Positions 10,090 to 21,937 of a stretch of DNA of 64,000 nucleotides are shown here, piece by piece. Below the pieces are notes generated by a model, which searched no databases, was not told the DNA's origin, and saw nothing but the letters and a program-made list of their open reading frames with translations. Both the position numbers and the translations under genes were made by a program. Position 1 is the stretch's first letter; every line of letters begins with the position of its first letter. Source of the stretch: Xiphydria camelus (taxonomy: Eukaryota; Arthropoda; Insecta; Hymenoptera; Xiphydriidae); assembly GCA_963678675.1 (NCBI GenBank), contig OY783193.1, forward strand, positions 10,216,822 through 10,280,821, written 5' to 3'.

Positions 10090-10701
10090 TACTCAAAAGT
10101 ATTTATAACCTCCCGCTCGATCTTTAAATGTTCTCTCGAGTCATTTTCAGCCCCACAAATTCATTGTTACCTCCCAGAGGTTGACGCACTCGCGTCGAGC
10201 TGCAGGAATGGCAAAGGGACGACGGGTACACGCTAAAGCGTCTATACGTCTCGGTCCGTGGGTGGATGCTGATGTACGCGTCGCGTATGAATGTGGGTAC
10301 TCGCATTCGGTCGACGTATAGGAGCGAGGAGACGGGGGGAGGGGGATGGAGGGCCCGAACCCGGTAATTAAATAGCTGAACCCTGCAATTAGGGCCACTA
10401 AATCGTGGCGGGCGCTCTGGACCGGGCCAGCGAAGGGCCCGCCAGACACAAAAAACAACGTCGAAACGTTGCTTAACCCGTGCACGCCGAAGCGCGCGAT
10501 GCTTAGGACCGGCATACAAGAGTCTATATAGGAGTATCGCGGGGGTGGCTTCGGTAATATGTGGGAAACCGATCGGAGCGCGAGGGCCTGCGCGAATATG
10601 TGCCGTGAGAGGCAGGAATTTTATTCGAGAATAAATTTCCTCGAATCTCTCGCTCCGTCGACGAGAGGTTCACACCTGGAAGTGCGTCGTACTTGTATAC
10701 C
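10090..10701. other. GC-rich unassigned sequence
   Basis: CpG-rich unique DNA. Two overlapping minus-strand ORFs of 122 and 131 codons in different frames indicate chance openness rather than a gene. Confidence 0.4.

Positions 10702-10749
<48 letters not shown>
10702..10749. repeat. (CT)n microsatellite
   Basis: A CT run of about 24 units with one TTT interruption. Confidence 0.9.
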
Positions 10750-10896
10750 ACTCAGAGAAAAGTTTATTCGCGAATACAAAGTTTATTGGTTACAAATAGG
10801 AATTTTTTTCATATCGAAGAAAAATCTATTTGAATTAGATAAATATTCGAGTACATTATATTTAGAATGTTTATTTACGTCAAACTTCTGTTTGTT

Positions 10897-11160
10897 TACA
10901 CAGAAAAAAAGAACTAGTTGGATCTACTGAAAATTACTTACGGGGTCGCAAGTAATTATTTATTTATATCAATGAAATTTGTTAATACATCGATTAGATA
11001 TCTCTTCCTTACAATCATGTGAAATAGTACCTATGTGTGATTGTAAGAAAGAAATATCAAATTAATATATGAAGAAAGACCTAATTGATCTAAGTAAATA
11101 ATTACTTACGACTCTGCAAGTAACTTTTAGTAGATTCAACTAATTTTTTTTTTCTGTGTA
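10897..11160. mobile_element. MITE, family D, copy 1
   Basis: 264 bp with ends TACACAGAAAAAAAGAACTA and TTTTTTTTTTCTGTGTA. Inverted arms contain GGATCTACTGAAAATTACTT and GTAACTTTTAGTAGATTCAA. A central hairpin pairs GATATCTCTTCCTTACAATC with its complement. It matches the copy at 30594-30841 and the left part of 50868-51084. Noncoding. Confidence 0.85.
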
Positions 11161-11597
11161 TTATAAATAAATTCTTTATTTATCGCGAATAAAGATTTCT
11201 ACTCTGGGTGTACCTATCGGTTATATAATTTTTCACGCAATTAAGTTTTTGCATACATTTATCTATACAACTCAATGTCGAAATTATCATATATTTCCAT
11301 TTCGCAGCTTCCAGGTCACTGAAATTCGACGCTTCATTGACGAAATATATCGAAAATTCATCGATACGATTGAAATCGCATTTTATCGAAGAAGAGCGAA
11401 CGCCGAGCGATCGACGAAGTGCGCGGGAAACGATCCAAGAAACGGCGGGCGCGCGAGAGGGGAAGGGGGTGCAGCGCGGACCGACGATGTATAGCGCGGG
11501 GGGATGATGGCAGATAATGGTAACAAACAGTCTTCCTTCCTGTACAGAACGACGACTGGTTCGTTCTCGCTCCGGATTCCCGGAGTTCGAGAGCGTG

Positions 11598-11600
<3 letters not shown>
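11161..11600. other. unassigned unique sequence
   Basis: Mixed to GC-rich unique DNA with overlapping ORFs on both strands. No repeat or domain is recognised. Confidence 0.35.

Positions 11601-11633
<33 letters not shown>
11601..11633. repeat. (GA)n microsatellite
   Basis: A GA run of about 16 units, giving the complement purine strand of the CT runs elsewhere. Confidence 0.9.
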
Positions 11634-11635
<2 letters not shown>

Positions 11636-12263
11636 AGAGACCAGCGGCGGACGTCCGATGCATCGTGATTTCCGTATGCAAAATTGAACGTACACACGCA
11701 CAAAGGGGCTCGCGAGATGGATGGCCAAGCATCACGCTCCCCGCCGTATTAAAATATCAGTCCCCCACCCCTCCGCCTCCCCCCTCTCACTCTCTCTCTC
11801 TTTCCACCTCGCATTAAATCACCCACCCACCAACCCTCGGGCTATCTTCGAGGCCTATCGGGGGACCGGCGAAGATATCGTACCTCCTCTATACGCTTTC
11901 ACCCCCCTCTCATTCCACCGCCGGTTAGATGTGTGTGTGCCAGATATATACGAGAGAAAAATGTTTCGAGGAAACCGCGACTCTCGTTACGGGCCGGACG
12001 CCACGCTGTCGCCACGAACCTCGACGCCGCGGCGGAGGGTAGTTATTACGCTGGAATTAGTAAATCGAGTAAAAATACTCGCGTTGATGAGCAGTTTGTT
12101 ATCGCTAACAAAGCTGAGGATTATCCCGTGGGACGAAATTGATAAGGTCGTACTCATATTTTTGAATCGGTCTCATTTTCTTATTTTTAGTTCCCCATTC
12201 GTTTCCAGTCGAAAATTATGAGCATTGCAGTATTCTACTTTAGGTGAAAGGAATATGTATATC
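11634..12263. other. unassigned unique sequence
   Basis: CpG-rich DNA with CT-rich patches near 11780-11800. A 166-codon plus-strand ORF (11721-12221) is partly driven by the CT-rich tract and has no domain. Confidence 0.4.
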
Positions 12264-12568
12264 ATTCCGGGTGGACAAGATCTAATATACCTATATACAT
12301 GAATTATAAATATTTTGCATACAGAACATATGTAAATTTGGGCTTATGAAATATATATATATATTTATATATAATTTTTATATAAATTATATACGGACTA
12401 TATGTGGCTTATATATAGTATTATTTCAATTGTTTTAATTTTTTTACAATCTACATATAATATTTAAATGGTTTATATTGAAATCATACATAAATTTAAT
12501 AAGCCCAAAATACCTACATGTTCTATATACAAAATATATAATCCATATTAATCTTTTCCGCTTGGAAT
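12264..12568. mobile_element. inverted-repeat element, family J, copy 2
   Basis: The ends ATTCCGGGTGGACAAGATCT and ATCTTTTCCGCTTGGAAT are imperfect inverted repeats. The interior is made of ATATAT, CATATG and TATATGG motifs as in the other J copies. It directly abuts family H copy 1 on the right. No coding capacity. Confidence 0.65.
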
Positions 12569-12773
12569 ATAAGGCTAAATTTAGTCGGCAGGAAAGAAAC
12601 TTGAATCACTGTTATCTCATCATCTATCAGCTTTTGGCTCATGTTTGTACAATACTTTTTTGAAGACTACATTTTTATCTACAACAAAGTCTTATATCGA
12701 TATAGGTTAAAAGTTCATAAATAATGAAATAATAGTGATTAAAGTTTCTTTCCCGGTGAATAAATTTGGCGCC
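12569..12773. mobile_element. MITE, family H, copy 1
   Basis: About 205 bp, palindromic. The left arm has AAGGCTAAATTTAG, TTGAATCACTGTTATCTCAT and CAGCTTTTGGCTCATG. The right arm carries the complements, ending AATAAATTTGGCGCC. The centre CAAAGTCTTATATCGATATA is shared with copies at 47066 and 55274. Noncoding. Confidence 0.8.
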
Positions 12774-13493
12774 AATCAAGTGGTACCTATTGCAAGCATA
12801 AATTCTACATTTTTATAATAAGGATTATCTTTCTTATACGATAACCCCACCAAACTTTTCGTACAAAATACCTCGCGTCTGACTACTGCTATCGACCCTA
12901 ATCTCCGAGATAGTTAGTCTTTCAATATATCTCAATCTCTCGCGCTTCGAGCCCCCCGTCCATATTTGGATCCCGCATCTTTTCCCGGTATGTGCGCACC
13001 CATCGACTTTCTCGATTAACTTCCCAGTTCGCGATTTAATTTTCTAATTATCGTAACGCGACGGCCATTATCTTTGGGTGGTATCTGCACGTACATAAAA
13101 GCTAATGGATCGGCGTGTATATAGCGGGTCGAGGGCCGGCGAGACTCGATCTCGGCCAATATCCGACGTTCTCGCGTGGGTCCTGAGGTGCTTGATCGAG
13201 GATGCGCCTATCTATACAGGTATACGCGCACCGCATCGTCTACACGCGCGCTGCATCGCCGTGAATTAATTGATTAGCGTACGAACCGCGTGCGGCTTGA
13301 CGCGGTAATCCCTCCTCGACGCGAAGGTGAAGGGAGGCAGGAACGGGGAGAACAACCTCAAACGATTATAACGCCGCGAGGCTGCGGTCGGGGAACGTGA
13401 ACGCGAGTGCAGCGCGCGCTTCTCCCTCCCTCCCTCTCTTTCTTTCGTACTTTTCCCTCTTGCTCTTTTTCTTTCTCTCACTCTTAGCTTGCG

Positions 13494-13495
<2 letters not shown>
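12774..13495. other. unassigned unique sequence
   Basis: Mixed to GC-rich unique DNA. Only short ORFs without domains are present. Confidence 0.4.

Positions 13496-13525
<30 letters not shown>
13496..13525. repeat. (CT)n microsatellite
   Basis: A CT run of about 15 units. Confidence 0.9.
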
Positions 13526-13528
<3 letters not shown>

Positions 13529-14052
13529 CACGCGTGTAAGTACCAAAAAAAGCTGGTTTGCCCGAATATCGCGGTTGATAATAAAAAAGGTGATAAAAAA
13601 CGCGCGGTATTATATGCCCCCCCCCCCCTCGTGGAGATAGCGCGAAAAAAATTCCTTAGGAAATAATCTGCCGAGCGACGAAACGCGCGTATACATACCT
13701 ATATGCGCGTACGAAGAAAGAAAAAAGGAAAAACGGTTTCCCGCTGCGATCGCACGCTGAGACACAATCTCCGCGACACACCCCCTCGCGGCCACCGGAC
13801 CGCGGGCGGTGAGGACCTTACAAATCGGCTGTTAATGCAGCTATACGAATTTTCCTTCACGCCGCATTATCGCGCATGGGGAAAAGGACCCATCCTGGAT
13901 TTATTTCAGGCGATGGATGATCCTGAACGTATCACGAAAGATTACCCAATGTTTTTGATACGTGGAATGACGTAAAGACACGGGAAGTAGATAATTCAAA
14001 TGTACATCACACATTTGTACCTATATTATATTACACCAGGAATGTAATGACC
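13526..14052. other. unassigned, with a weak ORF candidate
   Basis: This contains a C-homopolymer at about 13617-13628. A 90-codon plus-strand ORF (13703-13975) has a C-terminal part with ordinary protein-like composition (LLMQLYEFSFTPHYRAWGKG and so on). TTATTTCAG precedes 13910 and GTAAAG follows 13968, so a small exon cannot be excluded. No domain is recognised. Confidence 0.25.
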
Positions 14053-14346
14053 ACACAGAGAAAAAAATGATGTTGCAGTCTCAGCAAAACTGGGGTTTGC
14101 CGAGAATATTTTGCTGTCATGACAAAAATATTACCTGTCGCGACAAAGATATGTCGAATAATAGTAAAAATACTAACCGAGATGGAGCAAATATTTTTAC
14201 CGAAAAAAATTTCACTTCGATTGCAATTAAGTTTGCTGTCATTGGACAAACATTTTACCGCCACAAATAATACTTTTGTCGTGGTAGTAAAAAGTTCTCA
14301 GCGAAACCTAATTTTGCCAAGACTGCAAAGTCCCTTTTTTCCGTCC
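14053..14346. mobile_element. MITE, family B, copy 2
   Basis: 294 bp with ends CACACAGAGAAAAAAATG and CCCTTTTTTCCGTC. It is collinear with copy 1 (4098-4388), sharing TGCCGAGAATATTTTGC, GTCATGACAAAA, AATAATAGTAAAAATA and GAAAAAAATTTCACT. The overlapping ORFs on both strands are by-products of the repeat. Confidence 0.8.
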
Positions 14347-15017
14347 AGATTGGGATGAAAAAGATTTTTCAGCAGACGCAGCATCGCGACCGCAGACTTC
14401 GTCCTTAACTATAGCGAAACGACCGCGAAATAGGTATCGCGTACGACGGCCCATTCCGCGTTGCCTACGTGCAGTGCGGTCGCGGTACACGCGGTGCAAC
14501 ATACTCCTGGACCGTGCGCCGACCACGGTACCGCCGCGTGGTTATCAACTTAACCTTTCGGCTCATCGCGGTTGGTACAGGGCGGACGAAGGAGAGGCTG
14601 TGGCCGAGCCTCCTCGATCTCGAGGTGTGAAACCACTCGAAAGCAAAGAGCTCAGAAATTGCGTCCCATTATCCGGTAATACGGCTTGCGATCGTTGCAC
14701 CGCCTCGTCGATATACTATATAACGATGTATAAAAAGGCGTATGTTCATTCGCGCCAAGGCGACTTTCCTTTTCTATTTTTCATTGAGGAATGCGCCATT
14801 CGATTTCGAAGTTTATAAACCACAAGCAAAATTCAGACTGAACTTTCGTTTATCTATTTCCGTAATGCATCGAAATGAATCCAAATTTGAACAGATATCG
14901 AATTGCGCCAAAGCATTATATCACACCAATAAAAAATTGAGTTTATTGAAAAACAAAAGTGTTTCGGCTATCAGCTGTCAAATGAGTGGTTGACAGAGTG
15001 AAAAATAACAAATGTAG
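14347..15017. other. unassigned unique sequence
   Basis: A GC-rich block to about 14740 and AT-rich DNA after it. ORFs of 72-114 codons have no domain. Confidence 0.4.
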
Positions 15018-15415
15018 TTAGCCCTTACTTGCCACACTGGGCTTCGAAACAACCCCATGGTAAAATTCGTACTTGCCACACTGGGGTTGATTTACACCCC
15101 AGCGAAAAGAATTGTTATAATAAATAAATTATTGCATATTTGTGTACTTGAAAATTTTATCAGCTCTTTTTCAGAGCGTGCTTTAAAAGACCGTGTAACT
15201 TTTATATTTTATTTTTTTCGCATACTCAATTTTAAGTTTTGGCTATACAAGTTGCAGGGTCTTTTAAAGTACGCTCTTAAGAAGAGCTGATAAAATTTTC
15301 AAGTACAAATATAAAATAATTTGTGTTTGTTATAACAATTTTTCCCGCTGGGGTGTAAATCAACCCCAGTGTGGCAAGTACGTGATTCTATGGAAGTATG
15401 GCAAATAAGGGTTAA
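15018..15415. mobile_element. fold-back element, piggyBac-like (family K)
   Basis: About 398 bp with long inverted arms. The left side has TACTTGCCACACTGGGGTTG and GATTTACACCCCAGCG; the right side has CGCTGGGGTGTAAATC and CCCCAGTGTGGCAAGTAC. A second arm block pairs AAAATTTTATCAGCTC with its complement. Termini are TTAGCCCTTA and TAAGGGTTAA, so the flanks look like a decayed TTAA duplication with CCCTT ends, as in piggyBac-type elements. The 77-codon ORF inside is an artefact. Confidence 0.7.
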
Positions 15416-15426
15416 AAGATAAACAT

Positions 15427-15990
15427 GTTGTCAATGGATAAAAATTTGCCTACAATTAAAATCTCTGGAATCGATCGTCCAATCATTTTATTTTATGTAT
15501 TTTCTCGCACCGATTACGGAAAGCACAATTACTAGGTCGATATCTCAAAGAAAATACTTATAAGATATCGGTGATCTTATAGGTACTTATACAAAAAAAA
15601 TTAATCGTTTAATAAAAATTCATCAGTATCCTCGTGTTCTTTTGAGATTTGCTCAATATATCTATTATTTTCAAAATCAGCACGAAAAAATATGTCAGGG
15701 CTCTAGAAATGTTGCCAAAAATCGAAATCTCTAGAATCGATCGCTAGACCATCTTTCTTTATGTATTTTTTCGTGTCGATTTCGAAAAATTACATATATA
15801 TTGAGCAAATGTTGAAGGAAGACCGAGATATCGACGATTTGACGATGATTATATTATTTCATAAAAATACCTATATCTCAATATTCCTTCGAGATTTGTT
15901 CGATACGTTCATTATTTTCGGGACCAGCATGAAAAAAATTCATCAAAAAGATAGTCGAGAGTTTAATTCCAGCAATTTCGATTTTTGCGA
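15427..15990. mobile_element. repeat family M, tandem dimer, locus 1
   Basis: Two diverged units about 265 bp apart. Each starts near AAATCTCTAGAATCGATCG and includes TTTATGTATTTTTTCGTG, GATATC, and GAGATTTGCTCAATAT with TTATTTTC. Units end with the inverse motif (AATTTCGATTTTT). The same dimer occurs at 60290-60830 and a monomer at 42905-43190. Inverted termini suggest a DNA transposon remnant. Noncoding. Confidence 0.7.
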
Positions 15991-17106
15991 AAATGTCAAT
16001 TGCCTTGACATTTTGCCAGTTATTAGATCCGATCATCAGTTCCAACAACTATTATTTTTGCTGCATAAAAAAGGATTCCTCGAGCGTGAATCTGTGAGAG
16101 AAATTCAATAAAATTGATTCAAAAGTATTACAGAGTAAAAACTGTCGGCAGATACTCCAAACAAATTCTTTTAACCACACGGTCAAAGCATCCCGGAAGC
16201 GCGAGGCGCGAAGGAATTGAGAGGGTGAGAGAGAGAGAGAAAAGAAAAAGAGAGTCGAATCGCGTTGGGCGGGAGGACGCCGCGCAACAACATTCAATTA
16301 AATAAATCATAAACGTCGCGCGTCGCATAAATCGTGCGCGAGCCGCGCAACAATATTCAAATAATAAAAAGAACCCCGAGTGAGACGAGGCGCGCGCAGC
16401 TCGCGTTGCACCGACGAGGAGTTATGACCGCATTCGTCTCCATTACCCGGTGAATCATTGAGGGAACGACCTAACCTTACGAGTAAACCAGCTTCAATCC
16501 GTAAACCGATATCCTTCACGCGAACGTATACCTGACGCGCGCGACTAACATCGCCCCGTAACCGCAACCACCACCATCGCCAACTATACGTCCTACCTAT
16601 TTCCCCATACCTACCCACGTAGCATTATTGTTTGCATAAACGCGACCCGTAAATCTTTCCTCGTTCGCGCAATTTGCATTTCCCCTTTCTCTCTGCATTT
16701 CCAGGATCGGCTTACGTATCGCCGACACTTTCTGCGCGAAAGAAGGTGCGATATACTCCTATATATATAAGTATGTATTTATTTTCAGCTCGCTTCTCTG
16801 GTCAGTCGCTGTTGATGAAATAATTCAAAGTATTATACGATTTCCACAAGCATCAAATTTATCATCCATTTCGAAGATTCTTTCTATCGTTTCACTTTTC
16901 GGAAGCTTTAAATATATTTATGCAAAATATAGGGAAGCGACTTTGTCAAAGGCGAGAATAAAAATTAGAAATCAATATTTCATTTCAAATACTTTTTCGA
17001 CGATTCAGCTCCAAAATAAGAGATCGTCGGAAATGGTGCATTTTACTCGACTTTTCCATCATACTCTATCCGAAGCACCAACAGAGAAACGGATATATCA
17101 GTTTCA
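15991..17106. other. unassigned unique sequence
   Basis: Mixed DNA. A GA-rich patch lies at about 16227-16250. The phrase GCGCAACAACATTCAA (about 16281) recurs as GCGCAACAATATTCAA (about 16346), a short local direct repeat. No gene is recognised. Confidence 0.4.
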
Positions 17107-17125
17107 TCTCTCTCTCTCTCTCTCT
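17107..17125. repeat. (CT)n microsatellite
   Basis: A short CT run of about 9 units. Confidence 0.85.
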
Positions 17126-17857
17126 TTCCCTCTATTATATTCAAATATCACGCCAACAGCTCATGCGATCCGCGCGCAGAACCACGGGGTTGGTATTCGT
17201 ACACGAAGGGAGGCGATCGCGGCTCGGGGATGATTGCCAGCGTCATTTTGTATCATTTTCCCGCCACACGCGCTCCTCTGATAAATCATCCACTTCGATG
17301 ACCAACGCTGCACAGCAATTGTCCGTTCCCGTCGTACGCCGATCGTCCCCGGCGGCGCCAATACATTCTCACGCCCCCGGTAATTCGAGGATAAATTTCC
17401 CTCGTTGAGAGTCGAACGAGTTATTATTTTCGCGCTGAGAATTCGATGGATATTCCTCGAACCGACGAGTTATACCAACGCGACAACGACAATCGCCGCT
17501 ACGACGATCGCGCGTCGCCGGCGTTCTCGATAAATCGCCTTATTGCCGCGCGGCCGTAGAAAAAACGCATAAAGTATAATTTGCGTTCTATTCGCAGGGT
17601 GAGTCGTATACGTTTCGAGTCGTAACTCGCGTTATTTCTCTAATCGCAAATGACTTTGACGACGTCGTAACTCGAAAGGGTTTCTCCTTTTCCCGGTAAT
17701 GTTCTTTTTCTAATCTAATTCGGTGTAAACGAGACGCTGGGGAGGTGACGGTATGTGTTTTCACACTCGTAAAGCATCGCGCGCCTATTTTCCATTCGCG
17801 GAAAATAGGTTTATTCAAGAGTAGTGTACTCCGAGTGGATGTAGGAAAATAACAGAC
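17126..17857. other. unassigned unique sequence
   Basis: CpG-rich unique DNA with overlapping ORFs on both strands and nothing recognisable. Confidence 0.4.
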
Positions 17858-18205
17858 GCCGGATATTTTTATCGCGTTAATTATTTTTTATCTCCGTCGT
17901 CGTCTTATGAATTGTCATCGTCAAACTCACTTCGCACAAGGAGAGTCGTCAATCGACGTAAAGCATTCTCGCAGGTCTGCGTGGATTAGCTGGTACACAG
18001 TCGGATTCGGATTAGACGCTGGATATTTTTCTCGCGTTAATTATTTTTTATATTCGTCCACTTATCAGCACAAAATACCCGTTAGTCGTGGTTGCCAATA
18101 TTTTTTCTTCGTCATCGTTTTATGAATTGCCATCGTTAAGCTCATGTCGCATAATGAGTCGTCAGTCGACGTGAAACATTTTCAGTTCTGCATGAACTGG
18201 ACAGC
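17858..18205 (+). repeat. diverged tandem duplication (~160-bp unit)
   Basis: Unit 1 (about 17858-17992) and unit 2 (about 18017-18205) share GGATATTTTTNTCGCGTTAA, ATTATTTTTTAT, TTATGAATTG, AATCGACGT or AGTCGACGT, and a GCAGGTCTGCGTGGA-like end. Unit 2 carries about 45 extra bases (around 18060-18105). The duplication is old, with many substitutions. Confidence 0.65.
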
Positions 18206-18591
18206 ACATATGCACACTGCTATTAATTTCTTAATGAGCTTACGACCCCGCTGCTATCACGAAATGACAAAGTCGAGTCGCGATTAATTGCTCGGCGATT
18301 AAATTTTGAATGAGAGCGAGCACCTTAGACGATGATCGCGTCGTACCCTCCTATAATTGACAAGACTAACGAGACGTTCTTCGTAATTGACAAAGTCTAG
18401 CTAAGTACGACTCGACGTCGCTGGTAATTAGGCACAATTAGGAAATATTATAGATAATCGTGGTCATAATCGCTGTCGATAACAAGAAGGAGCAGTTTAC
18501 AAACGCGTTCGCGTTCTAATGAATTTAGGCAGCAAGATTTCAATTAGAAATTAAAATTACGAGTTCGTCAAAATTAGTATTTTTTCGTATT
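18206..18591. other. unassigned unique sequence
   Basis: Mixed-composition unique DNA with nothing recognised. Confidence 0.35.
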
Positions 18592-19127
18592 TACGCGGAG
18601 AAAGAGGACTAGCAACAAATTATGGGAAAACCATGCCTTTTTACGGAGAGGTGAAGCATTAAAAATGTTAATAGACCACAACATACTTTTTGCAGTTCGT
18701 TACAGTATCAACATCAGTTTATATGGTAAAATTTACCGATTTCCCGTTAATATTTGTCGGGTGTTTACGGGCTTATATACCTTGGAGAAAAAATAGTAGG
18801 TACTATATCAATTAAATCTGCTTTTACGGATGGGACGATGCAGAATTAATTACTCCGACCAATAAGTTAGTCAATTATTAGTCCAAGTAACTAAATTTGC
18901 ATTCCCCACCCATAACCGCCGATTTATTATAATTATCTACTACATTTTTCTCTCGGTATACTGTCATGAACTAAAAAGTACGCTGTGTTTACTTAAAAAT
19001 TCAATGTTATTGATATAACACTCGAGGTGATCCTACTCGAGGTGATCCTACTACCTCGAGGTGATCCTTGAGGAGCCCTATTACTGAGATCCACTGTCAA
19101 AATTATTAATCCTTTTTCTCCGTGTAC
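18592..19127. mobile_element. MITE, family E, copy 1, with nested family C
   Basis: The outer ends TTACGCGGAGAAAGAGG and CCTTTTTCTCCGTGTA match the common terminal style. Inside, GGTGAAGCATTAAAAATG and CATACTTTTTGCAGTTC match copy 2 (40655-40906). A family C element (18780-18961) is inserted in the middle. The right arm carries three tandem copies of CTCGAGGTGATCCTA (about 19021-19070), expanded from a single-copy block in copy 2. Confidence 0.75.
18780..18961 (-). mobile_element. MITE, family C, copy 1 (nested in E1)
   Basis: In reverse orientation to the other C copies. It contains TTAGTCCAAGTAACTAAATT, GCATTCCCCACCCATAACCG and CTACTACATTTTTCTCTCGG. The left end is TTGGAGAAAAAATAGTAGG. It splits a family E element and is therefore younger. 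Confidence 0.8.
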
Positions 19128-19954
19128 TTTATGAGTTCGCTGCAAAAGAATTCCATAAGATTCATTCGCCTCGTACCATCATTGCTGGACCCACAATAAA
19201 AAACACTTTTATCGACCACTTTACAGTCGTTCACTCCAGACCAGATGACTATCAACTGTATCATTAGCCCGTTAGCGGAAAACAATAAATAGATACTTAA
19301 AGGAATAATTCATCGCGCCACGTACTTTGTGCCCACTTAAATACCATCGAACGTAGGTATATATAGGTACGGCAATGATAGGAGCTTGCGACACACACAC
19401 GAGTATATCACGCATCCTCCTATCATCCGCACCTTTCAACGAAAGATATTTCCCCCGACCAGGAGAGACGCGATCCTGCGCGTACTTATTCATCCGCGTG
19501 CGAGTACAATATAATTATCGTGCGTGTAGTCTCGTTACATTTAAAGACCGCTCGTAAAGCTTCGCCCGTATTCAAAACGCCTGTATTACAAAACGCGTCC
19601 TAATACCGGTACTTAGGAGAGGAGCGCGGCCGGTGCCTGTGCCTATATACCTTTAGGGCAGGGATCGCACCATTCCAATTAAGGCGTTCGACACCGTTTC
19701 GCGCCTATCGATACTCGCGTGGACGCCTCCTCGGCATTTTTCTTCCCCTCCCGCGGCTCACCTTATTCGTCTCGATGCGCTTTCATGCGTGCGCTGCCGG
19801 TGTTTGTACGCGGGATATTGTCGATATTTTTTTCTCGCAAAGATTGGAAAGTAGTCTTGTCGATGAATCATGTGATTCGGTGTTGTTGTTACTCATTTTT
19901 TGTATTGCAGATTCGGAAAATTTGAACAACATTATTTATGCCGTATTTTTTCAT
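19128..19954. other. unassigned unique sequence
   Basis: Mixed DNA with nothing recognisable; ORFs of 60-73 codons lack domains. Confidence 0.4.
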
Positions 19955-20510
19955 CTTTCATTTCCGACCTTATCAAAGCTGGAAAACGACATTTAGAAAA
20001 TGAAGGAAAAATACGCCATCTTAGGTGGAAAAATTCTATATATTTTCTATATAATTCATGTGGTTTTGGTCATATAATATATATAATTTCTATATTAACC
20101 AAATAAAGACGATATATATATATATATGGATTATACAAATATTCAAGAATCTGTATATAGTACTTTTATGGTTAATATATAGAAATCATATAAAATCTCT
20201 ATATTGTACTAACAAAACTACATATGGATTATATACGAAGTACATAATATAGAACATTTTCGCGTCGAATCGTCTTATAAGACTATCTCTTTCGTACTTT
20301 TTGATTGGCATAAGTGCGTCTCTCTGGCGTTTCGATGACATCTCAATATAATCTTAGAAAGAAATGCATTTTTAAAATAACTCTTTACGAATAATTATTT
20401 TTTTTCGCATTTGGTTCATCATGTGGTATTAAATACATATGCAGATTAAAAATTGACTTTACATGTGAATATTTTTTTTATGCAAGGACCAAATTCAATG
20501 AAGATGGAAT
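19955..20510 (+). repeat. dispersed repeat family Q, copy 1, split by family J
   Basis: The left part has CCTTATCAAAGCTGGAAAAC. The right part has GTCTTATAAGACTATCTC, AGTGCGTCTCTCTGGCGT and TTTCGATGAC, then CGAATAATTATTT and ATGCAGATTAAAAATTG. It matches 37058-37335 in the same order. A family J element (20023-20268) interrupts it. Class unknown; no terminal repeats were found. Confidence 0.65.
20023..20268. mobile_element. inverted-repeat element, family J, copy 3
   Basis: The ends GGTGGAAAAATTCTATAT and ATATAGAACATTTTCGC are imperfect inverted repeats. The interior is full of ATATAT, including a (TA)n run near 20112-20128. It is inserted inside repeat Q. Confidence 0.7.
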
Positions 20511-20519
20511 TATCATGTT

Positions 20520-20704
20520 TTAACCCTTTCACTCACAAATTTTTATCTTTACAGCAATAAAATTGATAATGTATATTCCAGCTGTTCGATTTTTTAAATA
20601 TTTTTTCTTGTGAACAAACGGTCAAAATTCTAATTCTTGTCCTTGTATATACATTAATCCAGAGAGTGTCCACATTTGTGGTCATCATGAACGAAAGGAG
20701 TAAG
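20520..20704. mobile_element. degenerate TTAA-flanked element
   Basis: The left boundary is TTAACCCTTTCACTCACAAA. The right boundary, CATGAACGAAAGGAGTAAG, is a decayed inverse of it. The TTAA-CCCTTTCA pattern matches the intact element at 46891-47014. AT-rich and noncoding. Confidence 0.45.
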
Positions 20705-21298
20705 TATACTTTTTGAAAAAATAAGAACGAAGTACTTAATCGAATATTGGAAAAAAAGTAAACAAATTATTATTATCTTACAAAATAAAATCATTATTTA
20801 AGCAATAAAATTATTATTTTTTCTTATAAAGGCAATAGAAATATTTCATTAAGGCGGATAATTATTATAGCAAAAGCTATAGAGGAGCTTTCTCGACATT
20901 TTTATCGCACTTTGTTAAAATTCGTCTTTCCAGGTTTATAATGTGACTCACGATGTATCCTCGACTGCGCTTTTTTTTTTCGTCGCACACCCCGCCTCGA
21001 ATTTCCGATGCCTCTAAATTCCTCGCCACCCCTTCGCTCGACGTCGCGCGGCTCCGTGCGGCTCGCTCGCTCCCACTTATCCGTCCCTCTCGTAATTTTC
21101 CGTCCCCGCACGTCGTGTGGCGACGATCGAAAACCCATTTCGAGCCGCGCGCGGCAAAACCGAGCCCGGGGAGCGGAGCCTGTTAATCTCAATAATGCTC
21201 GCGCCGACCGGAAGTCGAAAGCCGTAAATCGGTGCTCTCTCGCATCCCCTTTCTGCCCCGAACCGCCCTCCATTACTCCTGCCTCTCTGTCCGTCTCC

Positions 21299-21302
<4 letters not shown>
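20705..21302. other. unassigned unique sequence
   Basis: AT-rich to about 20930, then strongly CpG-rich. In the GC-rich part several long ORFs are open on both strands at once (for example 20902-21390 minus and 21008-21418 plus), so none is convincing. Confidence 0.4.

Positions 21303-21334
<32 letters not shown>
21303..21334. repeat. (CT)n microsatellite
   Basis: A pure CT run of 16 units in CpG-rich DNA. Confidence 0.9.
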
Positions 21335-21336
<2 letters not shown>

Positions 21337-21937
21337 CGCGTCTCCGAAAACGAGAGACATAGCGCGCACACAGCGAGAGACGGAGGGCAATTCTCGTCCC
21401 TCGTTCGCGCGGCCATAGAGCTGCGCGTTTCGCGCGCGGAAATTCGTACGCGTTTGTGTGTATGTGTGTCCGTGTGTGAGAGTACAGAGGGGTACCTACG
21501 TGACGAATAAACGACGGGGACATTTCGACGCGTGCAAGTAAGAGAGCACCATACATAATTCATACAATTAGGCAGACGTGTCCGTCGAGTCGGATGGTGG
21601 AATAGAATTCGTCGTAGAAGGGGATGACGCGCGAGGGAGGTCGACGTTCGGGTCTCTAAATCGTCTCTGCGATCCTGGAACTCGAGTTAGATGTATATAA
21701 CGCGGTCCTGAAACAGATTTCACGCTGCACGTCCCACAGGCAAATCGGATTAATGCACCTGGACACGCAGAGGTATCTTGGAATGCAGTTCTTCGTCAGA
21801 ACCGATGCGATTTCTTCCGCAGTTCCATATTCGTTGCACTTTCGCGGGACTTTCTTTCGTTCGGAATCCGAGAAAATTGCAATCGCGTCTAGCTGAAACC
21901 CCCGGCAAATTTCGACGTCTCAACTAATTAACGATGC
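21335..21937. other. unassigned unique sequence
   Basis: CpG-rich then mixed DNA. A GT-rich stretch (TGTGTGTATGTGTGTCCGTG) is near 21455. No gene is recognised. Confidence 0.4.
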
